Assembly: GCA_037074705.1 (NCBI GenBank)
Contig: CM073596.1
Coordinates: forward strand, 54,340,001-54,404,000
DNA: 64,000 nucleotides
Direction of reading: 5' to 3'
Origin: Zhengitettix transpicula
Taxonomy: Eukaryota; Arthropoda; Insecta; Orthoptera; Tetrigidae
A program made the translations under genes and the position numbers. Below the pieces are notes generated by a model that was not told the DNA's origin, searched no databases, and was given only the letters and a program-made list of their open reading frames with translations. Below are positions 1 through 11,910 of this stretch, one piece after another; positions within the stretch are counted from its first letter, which is position 1; every line of letters begins with the position of its first letter.

Positions 1-1759
1 TGTTTTGCACTACAACACCTAAGCTTGAGCAATGGGGACAAGATTAATGGTTACAAATCTAAGAAACCACGGACTAGAGGCTCAAGCACCTACTGGAGCT
101 GCGCAATGTAATGTATTATAAATTCCTAGAATTAAGACACCGAGCATCAATCACCAAAAGCTGTTATTACTTGCTTGAATTGACGCGAAATGCGCATTCT
201 AGTTTGATAGACCCAAAATGAGGTCAAGTGATGAAATACTGATTGAGCCTATTCGAGCTTTAGATGTATCTGGGTTTTCATGACCTTTTTCCAAAAAAAA
301 AATTCAGTAAACGATAGCAGGAGCAAACGTATACAATCCAAGTTGTATCTGTGAGCGTCTAAATGTCCAAATTCGAATAACAAACTGCCACTGGAAATTT
401 CTTCTTCTTCCATCAATCCGAACGACGTGAGTTGGTCTGAAAGTTATTTTAAGGGTCAGAAAAATAATTGATGCATCTCACAGTTCAAACGGATGTAAGT
501 CATAAATGCGATTATGGTTGTACAGTTAATCTCCTTTAACGGGGAATGTGACCTGGAAGTCTTTCGAGGACGTCATGGATTCATCATTTTTGGTGAAGCA
601 CATCAACTCGTCAAGAAAGTTATTGAAGAATGTACGTTGGACTAATCTTGGATCAGGGTTTTTGTAAAATAAAAAACAACAACAGATAACTGTTGGAAGT
701 TTTGAAGATCTCGTGATCAAGATCTTGAGCACATTCGTTGGAATGTCATTCTGGACCCGAAACTATGTCGGACTTACAAAGTTACCAGATAATCCTTCAA
801 GTTTGGAGTAACTCGTGGAAATAAGTTTCGTAATATAAGTGTGTAAAATACCTATTAAATCCGTAAGGTTGGTACGCGTTTCACCTGTTCCCCGGACTTC
901 TCGAGTCCCTGGAGAACCCAGTACCACTCTGACGACTTGAACCTTGCACTCAAGAACGAAAGATTGGTTAGCCAACACTCGTTAATGTGGTAAAACGGAA
1001 ACGCTACAAAAAAAACGCTGATTTGATAATCGTAAGTTGCGAGATTGGAATAAGTAGGGCGCCATCCGGTCTGCCGGGGAAAAAACAATAAACGAAAAAG
1101 AGAAGGAGAATACGAGTGAGAGAACCGAGACAGGCGAATATGGACGCAGGGGTGGGGAGAAAGATTTATGATCCCTGTTACGGCTGCGAGGAGATTGGAT
1201 CAGTTCATTTGCAGAGTCTGGCCCTTTGAAGTCTGTAAATCGCGCAAAATGTAGTAAAAAAAAAACAAAAATCACACAAACACCGACATATACGTGTAGA
1301 AATCGTGTTACTCAGATCTTTTCCGGCAGCTTCACACACACACACCAAAGTCTTGAAGTGAAGACGTCTTCAAGAGGCTGGTTCGTGGTAATTGTAGGGT
1401 CGGAAAAAGTAGTTGTCCATTGGCGGTGTCTCTGGACGGATTGAGACTGTTCAGAGTCAATATAAGCTCCGTGTGGCTCAAATACTGACATACAATTCTC
1501 ATCAGGCTTATCTTGAGAATCGCAGGTCCCAAGAAAAATGTCGGAAAATTGTTTTTCTTCCACCTACCTGTATAGGTCCGGAAACGACAACAGTAAGGTT
1601 GTTTGGTGGTAAAAACAACGCACCAGGATAAAACAAGAACTTGATTACTGTCACTTGCGTGATTCAAGAGTCTCGACCAAGTGACAACTGAAGTGCTAAA
1701 TCATCGAGAAAAGCCTTGTAATATTTAATGAGATCAAATTAGAGGTTCTGCTAATTACC
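1..1759. other. No supported gene; moderately AT-rich unique-looking DNA
   Basis: Several overlapping open frames of 70-110 codons exist on the minus strand between 760 and 1670, but they overlap each other in different frames, match no family I recognise, and show no consistent splice signals or poly(A) context. I see no repeat shared with the rest of the window here. A short (CA)n tract lies near 1333-1344. Confidence 0.5.
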
Positions 1760-1797
1760 CTTGAAGAGGAACACAAATTTCTACTGTTCGAAACGTT
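1760..1797 (+). other. Hammerhead-like motif with perfect 5-bp helix II
   Basis: Seen: CTTGAAGA (core CTGAAGA with one extra T), one G, then GAACA (1769-1773) pairing perfectly with TGTTC (1785-1789) across an 11-nt loop, then GAAAC (1790-1794) and GTT. The two bases before the core (CC) can pair with GG after GTT, giving a 2-bp helix I. Order and spacing match a type I hammerhead core, and the hairpin sequence is unrelated to that of the other copies in the window. It lies about 90 nt upstream of a LINE tail, but no link is shown. The extra T and extra G are departures from the canonical core, so cleavage is doubtful. Confidence 0.35.
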
Positions 1798-1883
1798 GGA
1801 AACCTGTACCCTCAAAGAAGAAAAATATTTGGACCCCCAAAGAATCTTATGGTACTTGTAATATATAGATACATATTAGATCA

Positions 1884-2100
1884 CTACGATTAACTTGGTA
1901 TGGGCATGTCTGTGCAAAGAATGAAGATAGTGTAGTGAAGAAAGATATTGGAGTCCAATTACAACCAGGATTTAAAACCAGATGGAAAGATTATGTCTGT
2001 CATAATCTAAAAAATTATAAAGATTAAAAACGACTCAAATTAAGCAACACGAGAAAAATGGAAGTCTGTTGTTGAGCAGAACAAGACAATTAAGCATTAA
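1884..2100 (+). pseudogene. Degenerate C-terminal tail of a non-LTR retrotransposon reverse transcriptase
   Basis: From 1884 one frame reads LRLTWYGHVCAKNEDSVVKK and continues to a tryptophan/lysine-rich RWKDYVC block. After a stop near 2029 and a +1 shift, 2044-2100 reads ATREKWKSVVEQNKTIKH and stops. The pattern (R/K)-x-W-(Y/F)-GHV near the end of the reverse transcriptase, followed by R-(D/E)-KW-x-S-VVEQ-x-KT, is a well-known signature of the extreme C-terminus of animal LINE polymerases. It is an inactive 5'-truncated copy: one frameshift, at least one stop, and no upstream catalytic domain (no YxDD motif seen). The following roughly 60 bases may be its 3' untranslated region. Clade not assignable from this piece. 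Confidence 0.75.
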
Positions 2101-3015
2101 TGTTGTAGTGCCTTAAGAAGAACTAAATTTTCTTTTCTGCCAACCAGACAATGGATCACTCACCAATTGGGTCACCAAGAACCCGTTCTTGTTTTCACGA
2201 TTTAATCGAAATTTAAAAACTCTTTTCCAGTCAGTCAGGTAAGTCAGAAGGCCATAGAGAAATTTCCTATACTCCAGTTGGACTCACAGCGTTGACATAT
2301 AGACATTAATGGCGAGGTGACTCAATCAATTTGCCTTTCATGAAACCACCTTACGAAAGGACCTGACTCATTCTTCTCTGAGAATAGAAGAATCTTGATG
2401 GAGATTTTGAAAAACCATGACTTAGTCTGGGAAAATCCCTGCTTTTTTTTTCTCTCTTGTGAGTGGCGCCCGTGTCGTAACGGAAGAAGAAGAATAGCAG
2501 TTAGTTTTTGAGAGTGAGCCACTCCCCGCTGGCTGGGGCTGTTGCGTTGTGTAATCGTGATGTATGTATGATAAAGTAATAGCCGTAACCATTAAACCCA
2601 CGTCGCAACTGTGCGTTGCGTAGGAATCGGTATAAACCCGTTTGCTTCGGCCGATTGCGTAAAAGGCTCTAAAGTAGAGAAAGAGAACACCAGAAGCACT
2701 CGCGGCTTCCGCCTCCGGAGGGAACTAACTGGTCGGGTAAAGCAAGGCCAAGGCCGCACTCACTACGTCGGGTGAAAATGAACCAGAGAGAGAGGCGCCA
2801 CGGAGAAAGTCCTTCAACTGAATAAATAAACTAGCTCTATCGACGAACGTAATCACCCCTAGTGGCCAAAGAAAAGGATTCATCCTACCCAACAGGAAAA
2901 GCGAATATATTATCATTCTCTCGGAATGCAACTCGATGAATATACACACACTTATTCTTCGAACAACAAAGAAAACAGCTGGAGAAGTTCAAAGCTCTCG
3001 CAGGTGGAACGTTCC
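2101..3015. other. No supported gene
   Basis: The first part may include the 3' UTR of the LINE tail just upstream. From about 2520 the sequence is GC-richer with several CG dinucleotides, but it has no long frame, RNA gene or repeat that I can recognise. Confidence 0.4.
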
Positions 3016-3138
3016 CGAACCAAGGTTCCCACAAGCCGAGGCATTGATTTGTTGTCCGTTCCTATTAGAACAGTCGGCCAGCCGCCTCCAATACTAGTCG
3101 AGGTACGGAGAGAGGAAATGCTGCGCCCGCACATCAAA
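3016..3138 (+). repeat. Family A repeat, diverged partial copy
   Basis: It begins with AACCAAGGTTCCCACAAGCC, as in the long copy at 28 kb, then jumps to the block TAGTCGGCCAGC-like / CTGCCTCC / CTGGTCGAGG / GGAATGCTGCG with several substitutions. The interval between (the promoter-proximal part of the 28 kb copy) is missing. The copy ends where the LINE ORF1 remnant begins, so one element probably landed in or next to the other. Confidence 0.6.
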
Positions 3139-3152
3139 CACCATTCCCGTAA

Positions 3153-3621
3153 TTATACCGGTGTGATGTCCAAATCCACTCCTTTTATAACAACAGAAAA
3201 GGTGGATGACAAAGATTGAAATGGGGGTTCGGAGCGTTCAGTGAATTGATGGGTGAAACTTGGAAGACCGTTCTTAAAGCTTCTGATTACATGGGCCTTT
3301 ATGTCTGCATTGAGGCTTTTTGTAACTATCTCGTGCCGATGCACTAAAAACATATCAATAATTTGCACTGTAGCGAACCTACGGAACAATGTGGAGGGCG
3401 ACCGTTAGGTTTTCGTGTGCAGGCAGATTTGTTATTTTGATTAAAATGGGTTTTGGAAGTGTGTCGTTAAATCTTTTAGGGCTGTTTTCCTCTACGGGGG
3501 AGGTCACACGTTTGTTAAACACGGAAGGTGTCGAATCCATCCGCTCTGAGGTGGGGGAGGGAGGCTTGGCTTGTTTTTTTTTAGCGGCCGAAACCTTTAC
3601 GGATTTTGATACTGGAACCAT
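3153..3621 (-). pseudogene. Remnant of a non-LTR retrotransposon ORF1 (gag-like) protein
   Basis: On the minus strand, 3621-3379 encodes a basic, proline/serine-rich stretch followed by PKPILIKITNLPAHENL. After a shift to another frame (3389-3153), a segment ends in FSVVIKGVDLDITPV. This layout (basic Pro/Ser-rich N-terminus, a P-x-P-I-(F/L)-(V/I)-x-x-(V/I)-x-N-(F/L) block, then about 60 residues later an RVVIKG-(L/V)-like block) is that of insect Jockey/I-type ORF1 proteins before the zinc knuckles. No CCHC knuckles are seen, the join is frameshifted, and the copy is short. Moderate confidence in the family, low in the clade. Confidence 0.45.
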
Positions 3622-3955
3622 ACTTTCTACTAATATAGCACACAGAATTAAATTGATTTATATACTTACTCGTGTGTCGAGATCTGTTCGCCACGTGGTC
3701 ATCATACTGCTGTCGAAGCGGAAGTGGATCGCCACGTGTTCCGGTAGATGTCTCGAATCGTTCCGGCCCGAGTTGTAAGGTTAATCGGACAGTGCAGCAG
3801 CTACGAATCAGCAGAAGCACTAAACACTACAGACTTGATGAACACAAACACAAATTGGCTGTTGTACACAGAAGTCTCCAAAATGTTCACTGCTCAACTG
3901 CTGACTTGATTATGAAGGGGAAACTGAAAGGCGTGAATCTTTACCGATTATAGGG

Positions 3956-4460
3956 TCTAGTCCGCAACGGCCCTAATAGTAAATAATTTACTCTGATTGG
4001 TCAGATAAACGGAAGGGAAGACTGAAAGGTGTGAATCTTCCAAATACATTTTCTGCGGTATTAAATTTTATTTATACACATTACCAGGAAATAATCAATA
4101 ACTGATATGCAGCGTCATTTCCCTCCCGCAGTTGCAGGTTTATAGTAAACTAAAACGTTACGTGAATGGTCAGTACCAGGAAATAAGTAATAAGGTTTCT
4201 TTTCACACTTTAGCCGGAAATATGAAGGGAAAATAAATAATAATCATTCACAAATATACAGCGTTGTTTCCCCCCGCATTTGCACGTTTGTAGTTAATTT
4301 AAGTGTTACGTGAACGGCCAGTACGATGAAGACGACAATCGTCCAATGATATTACTTGAGATTCAAGGCGTCTTTGAGGGTACTGTCCGCATCGGCCCTA
4401 ATAGTAACAAATTTACTCTGATTGGTCAGATAAACGGAAAGGAATACTGAAAGGGTGGAA
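3956..4460. repeat. Nested direct-duplication block (R1-R2-R2-R1)
   Basis: Two diverged direct copies of an 83-bp unit (3956-4039 and 4378-4460) share CGGCCCTAATAGTAA and TTTACTCTGATTGGTCAGAT. They flank two diverged direct copies of a roughly 95-bp unit (4087-4177 and 4229-4324) that share CAGCGT, TTTCC, CCCGCA and CGTTACGTGAA. A short piece of R1 (ACTGAAAGGCGTGAATCTT) also occurs at 3923-3941. No open frame runs through it. It could be the non-coding part of an old mobile element or a satellite seed. Confidence 0.6.
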
Positions 4461-5152
4461 TAACGTTTATTTTTAAATGTGAATGAAAAAAAAATTAATA
4501 AAATTTTCTGTGGTATTAAAGTCTTGTGTGTAAAAATTTTGCCAATAATATTGAAAACTGTTTATATATTTCATCTAAAATTTTGAGTATTTTTCCAATA
4601 TAAATTATTGGTTATTTAAATATACGCCTTTGGGCAGAACTGAATAATTAGGTAATGTTGAACGTAAAGTTGCGTTTATGTTCTTCGATTCAAATTTTTC
4701 AAAAGAACGTTTAGTTTGATGTATGTAATAAAAAATAATACTTAAACAATTAAGTTTTCCACGTTATTTTATTTAAACTTTTGAATTACACCTGATGAAG
4801 TCCTATAATAACACATGAAAAATTTGGTTGTGGGTATACATTTTAAATTATATTAATGTCATATTACTATATGTATCAAATTATTATAGTTACTGTCAAA
4901 AAATAATGTTAAAGAATTGTAAAAATAATTAGCCCCACGATAGTATGCAATTAAATAATGTGTGGAGAGTAAAGAAAATTCAAAGGATGATGACCAGGTC
5001 GAGATTGGAATCTCTCAGCGTCACCAAGTCTCTGTGTAACTTCGCCTCAGTGGTGTTTACTGTGACTGAGCAATCCTCTTACTTTACTTTAGTGCAGGTG
5101 ATTTTCTACCTTTCGAAAGAATAAGTTGCGAGAAAACTTGAAAAGAAGAATA
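4461..5152. other. AT-rich DNA with one decayed hammerhead-like motif
   Basis: Very AT-rich. Part of it (about 4650-4720) resembles 44470-44540 (both contain TTTTATGTTC then GATTC and CGTTT...TTTG), so it is dispersed repeat DNA. CTGATGAAGTCC occurs at 4792-4803 followed by GAAAA at 4817; no pairing hairpin remains. A pyrimidine tract ending TTTAGTGCAG at about 5097 is a possible splice acceptor for the frame that follows. Confidence 0.4.
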
Positions 5153-5461
5153 ATGGACGCCAGTGTGTGTGTGAGATTCTCAGTCGTTCCAACGGGACTT
5201 GTTTCGCAGACTCCCGAGGACGTTTCTTCTTTTTTTAACGGTATTGGCGAGAAGGAGTCTAACATTCATGTGGTCAGTTCTCTGTCTTCCTCTTCTTCTT
5301 CAACAGGATTGAACGGAAGTCAAAACGTTGACGGGTTGGAATTTTCCACTCCCCGAAAAAAAAAGGAGAGCAGACTAGGAGCGTTAATAATGAGGCGCTA
5401 CAGAAGAATGTGGAAAACCAAGCAAAAGAAAAACAAAACTGTCCAAGACGAAGAAGTTTAA
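5153..5461 (+). CDS. Possible small protein or single exon, 102 codons, unknown
   Basis: ATG at 5153 has A at -3 and G at +4, a strong animal start context, and the frame runs to TAA at 5459-5461. The predicted protein starts MDASVCVRFSVVPTGLVSQ, has a polyserine stretch near residues 45-55, and ends in a very basic segment (residues about 68-95, with RYRRMWKTKQKKNK) followed by an acidic tail QDEEV. There is no signal peptide or transmembrane segment. It is richer in G+C than its flanks. A TTTAGTGCAG acceptor lies about 55 bp upstream, so it could be an exon. AATAAA occurs at 5707-5712. I recognise no family; it may be a chance frame. Confidence 0.3.
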   Translation: MDASVCVRFSVVPTGLVSQTPEDVSSFFNGIGEKESNIHVVSSLSSSSSSTGLNGSQNVDGLEFSTPRKKKESRLGALIMRRYRRMWKTKQKKNKTVQDEEV

Positions 5462-8139
5462 CATAGAAACTGTGGTCGAAGACTACAGCATCGTCATCAA
5501 TTTTGTGATGTAACATCCATTGACCATACATTCAGTTAAAAAAATAATTATTTTTCCTTAATGAAATACGTAATACTGTAATTTATTTTGCTTGGAATCT
5601 TCTACGATCCTACCTGGACTTCACTACGACATTATTGGATCGGATTTTAGAAAAATAAGTTCGCAAATTGCCTGATTGTTGGTAGGTTTTTCTTTTATTA
5701 AAATATAATAAATTGGTGATACGGAGGAAAAATTCGGATAGAAAATAAGTTTTAAGCAAAGTGGTAACTATTTAATGAAAAAATTTACGAAAGAAAAGAA
5801 GTATACCGACCAGTAGGAGTAAATTGCTAACATATAATACGATTATAGTTATTCATTTAATGGTTTGTGTTTTGGCAATTATTTAATTGCTATCTGGTGG
5901 TTTTCCGTGATTTATTTCTCCTAATGTTTCTTTAAGGATTTTTAATGTATTTTACTTTGTGGAATATATTTAAATTATTTTTTATTCCTTTAGAAATTTT
6001 ATTAAACATCTTTCCTACATACGTTCTCTTTCACGCCTGTTTCTCATCAATACAGAAATCAATTTTTTATTTTCTAATCATGCAAAATAATCATGTAACT
6101 GTAATGAAACCGAAAGTACTGGTGGTGTGATTGTTAAGGCAACAACAACGCCACTACTGTTGTTGCGTTACTGAGAGGGTAGAGAGTGAACACGCGAGAA
6201 CGTTCTACATCCACCAGAAACATGGCACGGAACAGATAAATAACCATGAAACGGCTGTTCAGCCAAACCCACTTAGCATGATTATATAATATTAATATTA
6301 TTCAGCAACGAGGGTTAATACTTTAACTAAAATCGTAATAATTTCTAAAGATTTGTAATAAGATAAATTAAATCATTTATAATATTTTATTCAACACTGC
6401 GTTTCAGGACCCTTTTGTGTTTTCATCAGGTTGTTGTGTTTATGCGATAACATGTCTGCTTCAGTTGCCTTTAATTTATTTAATTAATTTTATTAATTAA
6501 AAAGCAGACTTAAAATAAAATATTGTATTGAGGATATCTTTTGGTATTCTTCTACACTACCTTAACTCTTCCATCCTCAGGGGAATGTTGGAAGTAAAAT
6601 TATTTTAGAAAGAAGAGTTGTTGGAGGGGAGGATAAAAATGATAAAGGTTTTAGTTGTAGCAAAAATGTTTACAGTGAAGAGGAAGAACGAATCCTCGTG
6701 TGCTCTTCAAAAGACCCACTTTTTAGGGATCACGCAGGACTGGACGTACCGCGGGACACTCCACCAGCAGGCGCAACAGGACGTGAAATACGAATGCAGT
6801 GAAATACTGACGTTATTCATGTCTTACATGACCGCCATAGCTCCAGTACATTTCTTTTACCGCGGACATGTGGTCTTCTAGTAGAAGAAACAGTTTCATT
6901 TTCATTCACCCATCTGCCTCTTTTAGTTTAGTGATGAGAATAAAAGAGAACGGTGTAGAACACTAGAACACGCACAAAACCCTCAAAAGACATTATGGAC
7001 GCTCGTTTACATGGTGACGTCGAGACCTGTGATGTGTATATATACAACAAATATATACATATATGTGTATCAATTTTATTTTAAAATTTCATTAAATAAA
7101 TAAATTTTCCGTAAGTCTGAAAAAATTAAGTCAATTTACAAAAATATAATTTCACAACGTTTCGGTATTATTTCAGTTTATATCAGGTCTACATGAGATT
7201 TGGATCGGTATAAATAATTGCGATACATTACTAAATTATTGTTTCCGTCAGCATAAATATATATATATATATATATGTATATTATAAATTGCTTTATTAA
7301 TTTTTGTCTTACGTATGACCAATTTGTAATTACAGTAAAATTAAAATATTGCAAGTGCTTATTAATATTATATGCGAAGTAAAGTATAAATATCTTTCAA
7401 AAAAAGTTAACGAGAAACCCTAAAAGCTTGCAGAGGTTTATTAAGACTAGAGGACTGGTCTTCAGACAATTATAAAGGTTGCCGCTCTGCGCAGACCTGG
7501 TCTTCAGACGTTAGGGTCTGCACGTAACTGTTGCAACAGCAGATTGAGTCAAAATTATGGTGCAGGGTCGACAATTTTCCCGTGACGTCAAGGGTTGGAT
7601 CTGCCATTTATCCAGCAAACCGTGCGTCTGTCAGGGAGATATCATCGTAAACTGCTATTTTACGGTCGGTAGCCGTGACGTCATGCTCCCCTGGCGGCAA
7701 ACCCTCGCACCTGTAGGCAAGCAGGGAGGCCAACCAACCACACTCATCCTCCCACGGAACGAAACACCTTCACTTTCTGGCGGACACGAGGACTATTAGT
7801 TTGGAGTTTAGGGTGGAGAAGAGACGGGAAGAAAATAAAAACATTGCGAAAAAAGTCTTCGTAATTAAGGTTTGAAACCCAAAACTGTATACTAAAAATT
7901 ATTCATAACTTGAAATTTAGGAATATTTTGCCAATAATCAACTTTACAAAAAAGGTATAAATTTTCAAAGTCTTTCAGAATATATTTTTGAAATATTGGG
8001 GATTTTGGCAGCTTTGTCATAATCATTTAAAAGATACGAGAATCTTCTTGATTAAAATTTTAAAAAATTTAGGTACAAACCTATAATTAAATTACCCAAT
8101 ATAGAGTTTAAAATTATTCAAAGTCATACAGAAAAATAA
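5462..8139. other. AT-rich DNA without a supported gene
   Basis: Contains a (TA)n run at 7257-7276 and two minus-strand hammerhead-like relics: 6398-6430 (CTGATGA, 17 nt, GAAACGC; no good hairpin) and 7156-7186 (CTGATA, then GAAACGTTGTG). A GC-richer island at about 7480-7800 has an 80-codon frame from 7557 (non-ATG start) with no recognisable domain. No RNA gene seen. Confidence 0.4.
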
Positions 8140-8236
8140 TTAGAATAATTTTAATAATTAAAATAATTTTAGTAATTAAAATAATTTTAGTAATTAAAAT
8201 AATTTTTATCATTAAAATAATTTTAATCATTAAAAT
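8140..8236. repeat. AT minisatellite, roughly 18-bp palindromic unit
   Basis: Four to five tandem copies of an 18-20 nt unit, TAATTAAAATAATTTTAG, with the last copies changed to ATCATTAAAATAATTTT. The unit is itself an imperfect palindrome (AAAATAATTTT). Confidence 0.8.
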
Positions 8237-8240
8237 TCAC

Positions 8241-9451
8241 GTGGAAAATTGTAATTAGTTGAATAAAAATTAAGTCCTCTATAAATAATTTAAAAATCTA
8301 CAGAATGATTCTTTATCTTTCCAGTTGACGTAATAAATCTTAAATAGGAAAAAGTTAAAAGGATTTATTGGCACGAAACAGTTTTTTTTTTCGCGTAACC
8401 GCGAGAGAAGCGGCGGTACTATTTTCTGTGTCTCCGTGGGTTTCCGACGATGATTTCATGAAACCTGTTTTCCTCTGTACTTTTTTGTCGCAGTAGTCGT
8501 CTTTATTGCGGGGGTTATTTGTCCCGTGCCCCTTTTACGGCTGTACTTCACGAGACATTATCTCTTCTCCTTCCTTTGGACGGATCCTTAAACAACGCCC
8601 ACGCCGTGTCCGGGATTCCTTTCCCACTACAAGGGCTCTCACTTAGCTAGCAAGTTATGGCGTTGAAAAGTATTTTATCATAGAAATTGTCTGTGAAATA
8701 GAAACCGTAGCTGAGAATAGAACCATTGCACGATCATCAATACCTTGCGTCGGAATTTAATTATAAAGTGTAAATGTATATTCCTTATTTAACTATTTTT
8801 TGGTCATTTCAATTTCTAATTTAAAATATAAATTTTTCTATTTATATATTTTACCTTATTAACTGAAGAAGTCCAAAAATTGTGAACGAAACTTTGTATT
8901 TAAACAAATTTTTGGTTTGATTAATTAATAAAGTTTTCTGACATATTGGCTGGATTTATTATTTATTTATTGAAAAATAATTGTCCGATTATATTAAATA
9001 TTATTAACTTCTTAAATTAGCTTTAGATTTATTCTGTTTTACAGCCATATTTAATTATTACACCTTGTTGATTCACCAAATATGATAAAATAACCCCTGT
9101 AACTTTATTGAAAACCATTTTGATGCATGCATCCACAGCGGTGTTGTTTTGCAGTCCTCTCTCCATAGTTGACTGATTAACGTCATAATTAGCAATCGAT
9201 ACGTTGATGGAGGATGGGAAACTCCACCCACCCCGCGAGGCTTACCTCGGACATAATTACGGACAAATAATAAAAGGCGAAAACGCTCAAGGGCAATGCG
9301 ACCGGAAGGAGCAACGTTAATTAGGTTGCCAAGAGGATCGCCTTATTAATTAAGGAGGTTCGGAGAAGAAAAGCAAAGCAACAACTATTCTTGGAGAACA
9401 AGGTGGGTGGGGGAAAAAAGAGTCGCTACTAGTTTCCGATATACAGGACAC

Positions 9452-9452
<1 letters not shown>
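8241..9452. other. No supported gene; hammerhead-like relic and TA-rich/GC islands
   Basis: 8863-8892 on the plus strand reads CTGAAGAAGTCC, then GTGAAC and GAAACTTTG; helix II is GTCC against GAAC with one mismatch. The segment 9190-9375 is less AT-rich and carries several TAATTA/ATTAATTA core sites. That is compatible with regulatory DNA but not evidence of it. Confidence 0.35.

Positions 9453-9498
<46 letters not shown>
9453..9498. repeat. (TA)n microsatellite, about 46 bp
   Basis: Uninterrupted TA dinucleotides. Confidence 0.95.
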
Positions 9499-9501
<3 letters not shown>

Positions 9502-10444
9502 CCAGAAAATAAAATAAAATAAACTTGTAATGTAATTAAGAAATAAACTGAAAAACGACCAATTTTGTCAGAATAAAATCTTTAAATTATTAATACGATA
9601 TTTATAGGAACTTAAACAGATTGTAAAGGTAAATTTTGTTCTACAAAACAAAAGTGTAAATTTCTGGTCTGGCATTTTTTTAATGCCCTTTCCATCCAGG
9701 ATTATGTGAATGGTTCGAATGAAGGGATCGTAGGAATAGGTGGAAGAATAATTAAGTTAATGATGGTGTTTGATGCCATCGATATCTCGTTTCCGACCTT
9801 CGATTTTTCTATACGTAGTTATTAGGTTGGAGGATGGGTAAGTTCGGATATACCAGTCTCAGGTGTGTCTTAGTACTCCTTTTCTTGTATATTCATGAGA
9901 TGTAAGTCTTTAATTAAACTCTATTAAAATCCAAATTATTCTGACTTAATTCCCTGATTTATTTTTAAACGTCAGATAAATATAAATTTTATATGCGATT
10001 TTTTGTTTGAAAATTTGCATCTAACCCTCATAACTTTTTTCTTAATATATTAGGAGACAGGTATGGCTTAATTTTTTATGTTTTAATTAATCTGACAGTT
10101 ATAATTTAATTAATAAACATGACCGACCAATTGGACAGCATAAAATTCAACGAAAACAAAAAGTCATTACAATATTACGATGTTTTGTACAACATTTTGG
10201 GACACCATCATGAATCAGGAGTAAATTAGCAAAATTCGTACAATAAATTGACAATGACGTAGTTAAATAAATTATTTAAATTTACAGATTTTAATTAATT
10301 TTGCTAAAATATAAATTATACAAACTTTCTCATACATATGCTTGAAAACTATAAACTTACAGTGTGTAAAATTCTGAAAATTCCAGAAATTTCAATTTTA
10401 AGTTCAATAACTTGAATACACGAGTTTTTCGTCATTTTACAAAA

Positions 10445-10476
10445 CTGAAGAGGGTAGAAATAGGATTCGAAACGTT
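10445..10476 (+). other. Hammerhead-like motif
   Basis: CTGAAGA (10445-10451), GGGT (10452-10455) able to pair with ATTC (10465-10468; G-C, two G-T wobbles, T-A), then GAAAC (10469-10473) and GT. All invariant core bases of a hammerhead (CUGANGA and GAAA) are present. Helix III can only be AC with GT. No helix I is evident. Confidence 0.3.
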
Positions 10477-11489
10477 TTTGTTATTTGAAACTGAATGATA
10501 CTTCTTAAAAAAAACTCTCTTATTGGCAGAAAACTTAAGATCATTTTATATCGTAAATAAATAAACATAAACACTCAGGAAAAGTGTATAAAATAAATCA
10601 CTAAGTTTCGTCCCTAATAAAGAGAGAATGAGACCCAAAGATTTTTAAGATAAACGTTTTACGTTAAGGAAGTAAAATATTGAGGAAATTGATATTTATT
10701 TTATTATATAATCAGATAAATATTAATGTTTACAACATTGACGAAAAAATCTGACAAATATTAAAATACTGTAAATAAATTAATTGAGTCAGAAGACTAT
10801 TTAGACATTTTTTATTACGAAAAAAAATTCTAATTTACAACATTATGGGATAATGGTATAATAATAAATCAAAACAAATAAAAAATGTATTATTTTGACA
10901 AAGGCCAACATTTAGAGGAAATGTATTAGAACATCGTCGTTGTTATTGTAACTTAGGTATTTTTTGTAATAAAAAATGTATAAGTAGTCTTCTGACTCAA
11001 GGGAATTTATTTACATTATTAATATAATATGTACCTTATATTCTCCTCTCTTAAACTGGCCATTACCCCATTATTGTAGTGAATATTCACCGAGATTACG
11101 AAAGGACGGACGTACGAAGGCAGCCATTTGTGAAGGAGTTCCCAAATCTTCGAGGGTACCGTAATCGAGTGTGTTTCAGAGTAAGGCACGTGAGTGAGTG
11201 AGAGCAGCCAGGAACCTGATTTGCTAAACGGAAGACAAGAGGAGAACGGGCTCCACGATCAGCAATGGGTTTCTTCACCCCGCGACCAAGGGAAGGTCGC
11301 TCAAAGTCGCCGCTGTAACACACTCAGGCCACTTTAGCTACTTTACTTACCCGCGGAGGTGAAATTCTTTTAAACGTTTGAATCACAGGCGAACAAGAAA
11401 AACAAAAGTGTGAAGAAATAATTCCACCAGGTTCGTCTGAATGCGATGATCCTCGAGGATCTGGAGACAAGTTCTAATTGAAAACAGAA

Positions 11490-11522
11490 AACGTTTCATC
11501 CACGTCTTGTGGTCCTAATCAG
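11490..11522 (-). other. Hammerhead-like motif with 4-bp perfect hairpin, mutated core
   Basis: Minus strand from 11522: CTGATTA (G8 of CUGAUGA replaced by T), then a hairpin CCAC (11512-11509) with GTGG (11503-11500) and loop AAGAC, then GAAAC (11497-11493) and GTT. The hairpin sequence differs from all other copies. Confidence 0.3.
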
Positions 11523-11910
11523 GTGAACCTTAACGTCATCCTTTGGCAGTAACAGTAGTTCCTGTTTAAAATTCCTCAAAATTCTTACTATCCATTTTAT
11601 CCGTCAACGACGCAGGTCAGTTAAAAATTCCGTTAAGACACTCATATTACCACCAGATCCTAGGCTCAAATCGCTTGACGTAGTTTCTCTTTCCACTTCC
11701 ATCCCTCATAAGTTGGTAATCACTACTTTAGAAGATAGATGGAATTTGTTAAAATATACATCGTATAGAAGAACTAGTAACGACTAATTAAATTCCATAT
11801 TTTTTATTTTTAAGGAAATGAGTTCAAGGTTCTTATTGGAAGAAGATAAAGACTACTTGAAAGAAGAAGATGGAGAAGGAAGAAGCTGAGGACAGAGAAA
11901 AGAAGAACGT

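Larger units (their letters stand above)
9499..11910. other. AT-rich DNA, no supported gene
   Basis: Nothing coding is recognisable. The interval includes two hammerhead-like motifs listed separately (10445 and 11490) and a GC-richer patch at 11085-11335 with a 75-codon minus-strand frame that I do not recognise. Confidence 0.4.
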
